DNA of 64,000 bases, taken from contig NC_135550.1 of NCBI RefSeq assembly GCF_964340395.1, positions 20,855,676 through 20,919,675 on the forward strand, given 5' to 3'. The stretch comes from Glandiceps talaboti. Lineage: Eukaryota; Hemichordata; Enteropneusta; Spengelidae. The translations under genes and the position numbers were made by a program. Under the pieces are notes generated by a model. It had not been told where the DNA came from, searched no databases, and saw only the letters and a program-made list of their open reading frames with translations. Shown here in pieces: positions 42,601-47,600 of this stretch (within the stretch, counting starts at the first letter, position 1; each line of letters begins with the position of its first letter).

Positions 42601-43045
42601 TTCATTGTGTTATGCTATATATGAAGTATGTGTAAAATCTCCACCCATCGGATTATCTTACAATGGATGAAATTTGAAGACACATGCCAACTAACCCTGG
42701 GTTCAAGAATGGAGTAACACAGTTGCAAACATATCATAATATTTTGCTACAGCACTTATCTGCACGATTTGGGTGGATTAACATAGTTTAATGTATTTTT
42801 TTTCTAATTCTGTCTGACACACCATTCAAATATGCATTATGTCATTACATGAGTAATAATGACAGCAATATAACAATCAAGCTTGGCGTTATAAACAAAG
42901 CCCTGCCACACACCACGAGTAAGGAGCAAAACACTATTCTGTCAGAGAAAGATAAAATAACCCACTACACCAAAACTAAAATAATAACACTTGTAAAATA
43001 GAACACAATAAATATTGTACTTACAGGAACAAGTGGTGCAGACAT
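409..43045 (-). CDS. ASPP: ASPP-family protein (p53/PP1 regulator), 3' end off window
   Basis: Coding exons in transcript order: 43045-43025, 29151-29007, 26918-26796, 24282-24224, (optional 10431-10345), 8510-8367, 7872-7743, 7345-7152, 6572-3534, 3129-2996, 1877-1711, 608-409. All have GT-AG borders and reading phase is kept across every junction. About 1452 codons are visible without the optional exon. Seen: an N-terminal ubiquitin-like ASPP domain (about residues 1-97), a coiled coil (about 117-272), a long Pro/Gln-rich region, [20 protein letters not shown], ankyrin repeats, then an SH3 with EWWWAR and GYVPRNLLG. Known for the family: ankyrin-SH3 binds p53-family proteins and PP1, and the N-terminus interacts with Ras and polarity factors, in cytoplasm, junctions and nucleus. 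The protein is longer than human ASPP2 (1128 residues) because of the big exon. The last exon, expected to encode a short basic tail, is not in the window. Confidence 0.95.
609..1710. other. ASPP intron, 1.1 kb
   Basis: AT-rich intronic sequence. I see no coding exon, RNA gene or clear repeat here. Confidence 0.7.
1711..1877 (-). CDS. ASPP: ASPP exon: ankyrin repeats, 3' half
   Basis: It encodes [20 protein letters not shown], then [19 protein letters not shown], then the CSEYLYG segment. [11 protein letters not shown] is the ankyrin signature and [17 protein letters not shown] corresponds to the conserved linker into the SH3 of vertebrate ASPPs. The donor is GTAAGA at 1710. The acceptor ends at 1878. 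The exon completes the split Trp codon of exon 2996-3129. Confidence 0.95.
2737..2960 (-). pseudogene. Two decayed copies of the ASPP ankyrin exon 3' end
   Basis: Within the intron 1878-2995, two blocks (about 2737-2850 and 2868-2960) align loosely with the 3' half of the neighbouring exon 2996-3129. Shared strings on the plus strand include GGAATG, ACAATGT, AGTGACCTGCA/AGTGACCTGTA and ATCCTGTGAA, in the same order as in the exon. Degenerate donor-like ends (AGTGAGCT, AGGTGGTAC) fall where the real donor lies. Reading frames are broken, so these look like old tandem duplicates of exon plus donor, not functional exons. Confidence 0.6.
2996..3129 (-). CDS. ASPP: ASPP exon: ankyrin repeats, 5' half
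   Basis: It reads [40 protein letters not shown] and [16 protein letters not shown] and [11 protein letters not shown] are ankyrin-repeat cores very close to those of vertebrate ASPP1/2. The acceptor is TTACAG before 3129 and the donor GTGAGT at 2995. Phase 0 at entry, phase 2 at exit (TG|G of the Trp codon). Confidence 0.95.
3130..3533. other. ASPP short intron
   Basis: A 404-bp AT-rich intron between the big exon and the ankyrin exon. No further element seen. Confidence 0.8.
3534..6572 (-). CDS. ASPP: ASPP giant exon: Pro/Gln/Ser-rich region and PP1 motif
   Basis: This exon is exactly 1013 codons (3039 nt), phase 0 at both ends. It starts with the end of the coiled coil ([19 protein letters not shown], then [16 protein letters not shown]). 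It then runs through a very long low-complexity region with at least six PPSP motifs, several poly-Gln/His-Pro-Gln tracts (plus-strand 3870-4020 and 6350-6440), a PPHY motif (PPxY class, near plus-strand 4515) and [12 protein letters not shown] (a conserved basic Ser site, near 4190). It ends with [20 protein letters not shown] and [16 protein letters not shown] fits the RVxF PP1-docking consensus, and the [16 protein letters not shown] segment is diagnostic of ASPP. The start follows the acceptor CTCAACAG; an in-frame ATG farther upstream is intronic. Confidence 0.95.
6573..7151. other. ASPP intron
   Basis: AT-rich intron with short homopolymer runs. No recognisable element. Confidence 0.75.
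7152..7345 (-). CDS. ASPP: ASPP exon: coiled coil
   Basis: It encodes [40 protein letters not shown] and, after a short linker, [11 protein letters not shown]. The heptad-like leucines and the order of blocks match the coiled-coil segment of vertebrate ASPPs (LAVSKVEELTRQLE and so on). The acceptor is ATACAG before 7345 and the donor GTGAGT at 7151. The first codon (ACC) is split with the exon at 7743. Confidence 0.93.
7346..7742. other. ASPP intron
   Basis: A 397-bp AT-rich intron with nothing recognisable. Confidence 0.8.
7743..7872 (-). CDS. ASPP: ASPP exon: coiled coil
   Basis: It reads [39 protein letters not shown] and NSSL, closely matching the family pattern (EKLKRLKE...QEAKLKKVRALKGHV). 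The donor GTAAGT follows 7743. The acceptor ATTCCAG precedes 7872. Phase 0 entry, one base carried over. Confidence 0.93.
7873..8366. other. ASPP intron
   Basis: A 494-bp intron with no recognisable element. Confidence 0.75.
8367..8510 (-). CDS. ASPP: ASPP exon: DLTL(S/T)ELQEMA coiled-coil start
   Basis: Its 48 codons read [40 protein letters not shown] and KQQEKKHQ. This block is nearly identical to the corresponding part of vertebrate ASPP1/2 ([34 protein letters not shown]). The donor is GTAAGC at 8366 and the acceptor ATCACCAG before 8510. Phase 0 at both ends, so upstream exons can be exchanged without a frameshift. Confidence 0.95.
8511..10344. other. ASPP intron, 1.8 kb
   Basis: AT-rich intron. 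I see no coding exon, hairpin or repeat family member. Confidence 0.65.
10345..10485 (-). CDS. ASPP: Possible alternative first or cassette exon of ASPP
   Basis: An open stretch of 47 codons starts at an ATG with good Kozak context (A at -3, G at +4) and ends at a donor GTAGCT in phase 0, the phase required by exon 8367-8510. It reads [38 protein letters not shown] and LVLLEHEPQ, which looks coding (acidic, helical, continuing the coiled coil). The same sequence could instead be a 29-codon cassette exon from 10431, after CCCTGCAG. But the polypyrimidine tract before that AG is weak, and the reading frame stays open across it, so an alternative first exon is more attractive. A transcript from here would lack the ubiquitin-like N-terminus. 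I do not know of a matching block in vertebrate ASPPs. Confidence 0.55.
11611..11656. repeat. CATAGACCCT foldback/direct repeat
   Basis: ACCATAGACCCTCCA is followed by CATAGACCCTCCACC and then the inverted AGGGTCTATG, giving a 10-bp stem (CATAGACCCT/AGGGTCTATG) with a very short loop. The same CATAGACCCT word recurs in the 54 kb array, and a CATAGAC/GTCTATG foldback occurs at 63043. Confidence 0.6.
14267..14290. repeat. (TA)n microsatellite
   Basis: Twelve perfect TA units in the ASPP intron. Confidence 0.95.
15839..15886. repeat. Perfect 24-bp tandem duplication
   Basis: Two identical 24-bp units, each containing ACTGGACTGGATATGTGG, lie side by side (15839-15862 and 15863-15886). No variation between copies, so probably a recent local duplication. 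Confidence 0.9.
19283..19342 (-). ncRNA. Pre-miRNA-like hairpin in ASPP intron (candidate)
   Basis: A 60-nt foldback: 15-bp perfect stem TTTGAGATGGGCATT / AATGCCCATCTCAAA (19283-19297 with 19328-19342), a small asymmetric internal loop, then a 7-bp stem GTTGTAT / ATACAAC (19303-19309 with 19319-19325) and a 9-nt loop. About 22 paired bases, one small internal loop and a short terminal loop fit a microRNA precursor. The ASPP-sense strand is minus, but the fold is nearly symmetric and either strand could form it. The alternative is a relic of a foldback transposon. I do not recognise a known miRNA. Confidence 0.4.
22451..22492. repeat. T29-G13 homopolymer junction
   Basis: A run of 29 T is directly followed by 13 G and then TTG repeats. 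It is preceded by T/C-rich sequence from about 22425. The run of G could form a quadruplex or cause polymerase stalling; run lengths in an assembly are often unreliable. Confidence 0.9.
24224..24282 (-). CDS. ASPP: ASPP exon: basic linker
   Basis: A 59-nt exon with acceptor ATTGCAG and donor GTGAGT. It reads (G)[19 protein letters not shown]. It links the ubiquitin-like N-terminus to the coiled coil, and its RxxKNRNGV core resembles the KRNGVKVPGE / KENGV stretch of vertebrate ASPPs. Phase 1 entry and phase 0 exit fit both flanking exons exactly. Confidence 0.85.
24283..26795. other. ASPP intron, 2.5 kb
   Basis: AT-rich intron with no recognisable exon, RNA gene or repeat. Confidence 0.65.
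26796..26918 (-). CDS. ASPP: ASPP exon: ubiquitin-like N-terminus, 3' half
   Basis: It encodes (E)[39 protein letters not shown] and P. ERP(I/V).D.E...LQ.(W/F)G..R.EV.FFLRHE is the ASPP family signature. The acceptor is TATTTAG before 26918 and the donor GTATGT at 26795. The Glu codon is split with exon 29007-29151. Confidence 0.95.
26919..29006. other. ASPP intron, 2.1 kb
   Basis: AT-rich intron with no recognisable element. Confidence 0.65.
29007..29151 (-). CDS. ASPP: ASPP exon: ubiquitin-like N-terminus, 5' half
   Basis: It reads [40 protein letters not shown] and LAELWRGC. It matches the vertebrate ASPP start (L.VYLS......VPVTPET.C.DVV..CKEPGE..CHLAE.W.G). The acceptor TGTTGTAG precedes 29151 and the donor GTAAGT begins at 29006. 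Entry phase 0 follows MSAPLVP of exon 1. Confidence 0.95.
33177..33302. repeat. 20-bp perfect palindrome followed by a direct repeat
   Basis: TACACTGGCATGCCAGTGTA (33177-33196) is a perfect 20-bp palindrome. Forty bases on, a roughly 32-bp unit containing TACGTCCTGGCCCAAAT / CACGTCCTGGCCCAAAT occurs twice in tandem (about 33237-33302). Confidence 0.85.
36829..39186. mobile_element. Non-autonomous TIR DNA transposon (hAT-like?)
   Basis: The element begins CAGTGTTCTCCC and ends GGGAGAACACTG, a perfect 12-bp terminal inverted repeat, and is flanked on both sides by TGTCA (36824-36828 and 39187-39191), a likely 5-bp target duplication. Both ends carry GC-rich subterminal sequence. On the right are two perfect hairpins, AGGAGGGGG.../...CCCCCTCCT and GCGTGCGC-AAA-GCGCACGC. 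CAGTG termini suggest the hAT group, most of which make 8-bp duplications, so the assignment is tentative. No transposase-like reading frame is seen on either strand, hence non-autonomous. The left 1.6 kb is much richer in CpG than the surrounding intron. Confidence 0.75.
43025..43045 (-). CDS. ASPP: ASPP first coding exon (MSAPLVP)
   Basis: Seven codons from an ATG with A at -3, ending at a consensus donor GTAAGT (43024). Phase 0 leads directly into VILKVYLSD of the next exon. The short non-conserved leader before the ubiquitin-like domain is typical of the family. The 5' UTR should extend upward towards about 43200-43400; no in-frame alternative start was evident. Confidence 0.8.
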
Positions 43046-43961
43046 TATAGAAATTGCGTTCTGTTGATAAACGGCGATACTGGACAAATTGAAGTGCGAT
43101 ATTTTGTAAATTGAACAGCGGTATCTCCCAATTCAATTTTCCATGGTCTCTGTTGCACTAAGAACACACGCGTCGTTCTGAAAACACTAAAAATGGACTG
43201 TATGAGTGGTTTCCGACACAGTTCTTCTATAAATATCCCAGTGCCTCACACCTGTTACAGACAGGGAAGTCCAAAATGTTAGACGATAACGTTAGTAAAC
43301 AAGAGGCACGATCACGATTCAGCGGCTGTGCTCAGCTGTACGACGATCGATCGTCTGACTCAGGAGAGACACACACATTAATTAAGAAATCAAAGCTAAT
43401 ACTGTCTCGCTCTGTTTGACAATAAAGGTACACACTGTCTATGAAAGAGAATTGTCAAACTGGCGAAACCGCTTCCTTGTTAGAGCGAACACATCAAAGG
43501 TTGTGAGCGAGGAATTACCTGGTTTACATCAAAGCCGATCGTCGCCATTGAGTCAAATTTGACCTCTTCTGGAAGCAAATTTGCATACTCTTGAACCGTC
43601 GTCTAATTTGACCTCTTTCGCATATAAAAAAATATAATCCTGCAATACTAGATTTATTTGAAGATTATTTTAAAAGTTATGTAAACTAATATGAGTTCTG
43701 TATTTAAATAGCGTAATGAATATAACGTCGATAGTTTATACATATACTTTTCGGAAAGTATTCTGACCAAAATAAATTGTTTACTTGAGCCTAAAAATCC
43801 CTCGACCATGTAAGGCGCCATTTTGAAAAATATGTTTACATGGACGACTCTCGGAGTTTGTGTAACAAAAATATTGGAGAGACTGGGTTACGTTTTGTTC
43901 CCATTGTAATTATATTTCCGCGTAATTTCATAGTACTCATACAGTAGTTTTCCAGATTAGT
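43046..43961. promoter_or_regulatory. Shared head-to-head promoter region of ASPP and POLH
   Basis: The two start codons are 916 bp apart and point away from each other, so both promoters and both 5' UTRs must fit here unless untranslated exons exist elsewhere. It has more CpG than the flanking introns. Possible sites: GGCGCCATTTTG at about 43815 (YY1-like CCAT core) close to the POLH start, CTGGCGAAACC at about 43460 (E2F-like), a CGATCGATCG palindrome near 43345, ATTTGCAT near 43583, and two copies of a TTTGACCTCTT word near 43557 and 43608. No TATA box is obvious. Site names are motif matches only. Confidence 0.6.
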
Positions 43962-44086
43962 ATGGATAGGGTAATAGCTCTCGTCGACATGGACTGCTTT
44001 TACGTTCAGGTTGAGCAACGAAGAAATCCGGAACTGAAGGGAAAACCATGCGCAGTTGTACAGTACAAGACGTGGAAAGGAGGAGG
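43962..44086 (+). CDS. POLH: POLH exon 1: catalytic motif I
   Basis: MDRVIALVDMDCFYVQVEQR, RNPELKGKPCAVVQYKTWKG, GG. It contains the Asp9/Asp11 metal ligands and the QVEQR...KPCAVVQY block typical of polymerase eta. Donor GTGAGG at 44087. Confidence 0.97.
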
Positions 44087-44513
44087 GTGAGGTCGATTGG
44101 TCGTTAGGTTCTAAGATATTGAATGGGGTAGATATAGAACTGGATTCACTCATTGTTGGCATTACAAATTACTGTTACTGTTAGAAGATGTAAATGTTAC
44201 TAGTCCTAGAATTCTAGTCCAAACCTTACCCCCCCCCCCCCACTCTGACAGAAAGTGTCTGCTGCTTCACATTCACTGTACAATCTGTTTGTCTATTGTT
44301 CTACATTATTTGGATGATATTTTGGCGTCGTGAGAGGCAATAAAATATTGAAACAAACATAACCATTTATGATTATCATGTTCTAGTACTAGACTCTACT
44401 TTAAGATTATAACAAGAAAATGAAAAATGTATGTTACAAATGTAATCTTAATAAGACATAGAAGTAAACAGCATTATTAGGTCAGCAAATTTTACATAAT
44501 ATTATAATTATAA

Positions 44514-44603
<90 letters not shown>

Positions 44604-47600
44604 AGTCACATCAATACGTCGCTGATGGTTTTGGAATTGGAAGTAAGACTGACTGCAGAACTTTAGTTCATCTAGTCATTTACATATATACATGTATTTG
44701 TTTCCATATTTCTAGAATTATTGCTGTTGGGTATGAGGCCAGAGCACATGGAGTAACTCGGAATATGAGAGGTGATGATGCCAAAGAGAAATGCCCAGAC
44801 ATCATGTTAGTGAGAGTACCTGAAAACAGAGGCAAAGCAGATCTAACTAGGTATAAAGCCTTTAGTTTATTCTGTCAGGTTTAAAACTCATAGAGATTTC
44901 CAGTTGTATTTCCTTGTAAGGTGTAATAATAATAATAATGATGATGTTGGTTTTATATAGTGCTTTCCTTTCTGTGCCCAAAGTGCTTTACAATTATTAC
45001 CCCTAGCATGGATCTATAGCGGCACAACAGCCCTTTACTTCCTTAAGTCCCTGGAGAGCATACAATCCCTTGCAGCCTCTAAGAGGCTTAGAGCGCATAA
45101 GATTAAAGCATTCACATTACAACCTCTATCCTACCAGGTCCCCAATTATACAGGTGGGTTGACTGTGGCATAATGATGGTTCAAATCTTACTCAAGGACT
45201 TTAGCCATTCAGAAACAAACAGCAGCGACGGGGCTCAAACCTGCAAACTGCAGATTCAAAGCCAGCCACGGCCACTCTAACCATTCGCCCATCATGACTC
45301 CACAATTTTAATATACTAGTATATATCTCCATATTATAATTTTTGCAGAGGACACTGAATGACTGTTATGTAGTTAACTTCTGACTTGTGTAAATATGAA
45401 CAATTATCACAAGTTAGATGACATTGATGATAAATACTCTAAAGTAAATTAGAGTGACACTCACACAAAAAAATATGGTTCAGGTAAAGATGATGGATGA
45501 CATGAGAGAATGTGGTGAGATAAGATCTTAATTTTCATTCAACAATGACTGTGCCTATAAGTTTCAGCCATTTTCTCTTTGACTTGTATATTGTCTTAGA
45601 TACCGAGATGCAGGAACAGAAGTGATTGACGTATTATGTAAGTTTAGTAAAAGTGTTGAAAAAGCAAGTGTAGATGAAGCTTACATTGATCTAACTGATG
45701 AGGTATACAGAAGGATGGAGGAATTAAAGAATGAACCAGTATCCATGGATATGTTACCCAATACACATATTGTTGGATTTGATGGAACTAAAGAAGATGA
45801 CAATGGGAGTGAACAAAACATAAGTGCACAAGGTATTTATAAGAAAATTGATACACATGCACATAAGACTTGGAATACATCGCAGTTGATTATTTAACCA
45901 ATGTAAATGGTACTGAACTGGTTATAATTGAGTAGTTGAGATTGTAATACCCTAGTACCCAGAACGCTAGTAATACATCAGATGCTTTTTGTCGACATCA
46001 TCAACTTGTGTTCTTCAACATCAATCCTGCACATATTTGTATCCAAAACAGCAGACATTGAATTGTGTATCCTACACCCTTTACATATTTCCATTTCGAT
46101 ATTATATGATTACATATGTAATTAGAGGCATTGAATAAAATAAATTCTTTCAACTTCTCTCCAATCAATCCAGTTATCTGTACTATTTATGACATTGATA
46201 AGCATGCCCCTGTATGGTCTATGGTTAAAGTTTACATTTTGTGTACATAATAGAATGATAATATCTGTGAATTTTTTCAACTTCATGTGAGGACCAATGT
46301 GATTGCATTACAAATTGCATTGCTGTTGTCCTCATAGTTCACAGTAGATGTACATTTACATAATAACAACTATAAATTCCATCTTGTCTGATGACTCGGC
46401 TTATGTTTTTCAGACAAGAGGGTTGCTGGACTGGTGCAGTGGTTGGATAATGTTGATGTAAATAACCGTCCTCTAACTATTGGTGCTGTCATTGCTGAAG
46501 AGATGAGAGCAGCAGTGTATAAAGACACAGGGTTTCGCTGCTCAGCTGGAATTTCATACAACAAGGTAAGGTCTGATCTAGTGATGTTTATGGTTAGTGC
46601 TTCAAATGGTGCAACGCATGTTAAGCACATGATTCAAAAATGAATAAACTTTGAGAGACAACATGTACTCTTAGATTTTCAATAAAAAGATAAAACAATA
46701 TAGAATATCATGATTCAACTCGTAAAAGTTTTCTGTCATCAACCACGATCCACTGTACATTGGACACTGATGATATCAACATTACCAATACATTGATGGA
46801 AAACACTTCTCTACCTTTGTCAAGTGAAATGGGACTCTTGTTCTAGTCAGTGATTCTATTATGCATATATTATATATTGTTAATGTGCATGTTTATATAT
46901 CCACATAAATACAGAAGTAAAGGGAAGAAGTTTAATGTTTAAGTGATTTCCTTTGCCTCATTTTACTTTCTCTAGATGCTTGCCAAACTAGCATGTGGAA
47001 TTCATAAGCCAAATCAACAAACAATATTACCTCAATCTTCAGTACAGAAGCTTTTCCAAACTATGCCAATTAATAAAGTGTAAGTTCATTATGTTTTTTG
47101 TGTAAAGTTGTGAGCAAGGTAAAACATATTTTTTTACTTTTGATAAAGACATTTTGAATATTCATCAACCTTGTGATAAAGGCCTTGGCTTGAATGTTCT
47201 TAACCTTTGACCTTGTTAAATTGTATCATACTCTTACTCGTATATCAGATTTGCATCTGTCAATTAAAACCCATGAATTCTTTTTAGTGATCTTGTAGTA
47301 TAAACATTGTTGGACTTCACTGTTTGGAGTCTTTTTTTTTTTAAATTGTCATCGATTCTTGTAACATTCTGCTAATTTACTGTCTTGTACACAGACGTCA
47401 CTTTGGTGGCAAGCTTGGTCAACAGTTACAGGATGAGTTAGGAATGCAGTACATGGTAGATATTGGTCAATTTACTCTAAAACAGCTACAGTCTCATCTA
47501 GGAGATAAAACTGGGTAAGTGAATTCCACTTATTTTCATTTTGCCACTTGCTGATTCTGTTATACAGCTTAAACACGAGTGACTGTTTACTTTGAAATCA

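Larger units (their letters stand above)
29152..43024. other. ASPP first intron, 13.9 kb
   Basis: AT-rich, CpG-poor intron interrupted by the CpG-rich DNA transposon at 36829-39186 and the palindrome/direct-repeat patch at 33177-33302. A run of 11 C lies at 40138-40148. No further coding exon was recognised. Large first introns often hold enhancers, but no specific one can be identified by eye. Confidence 0.65.
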
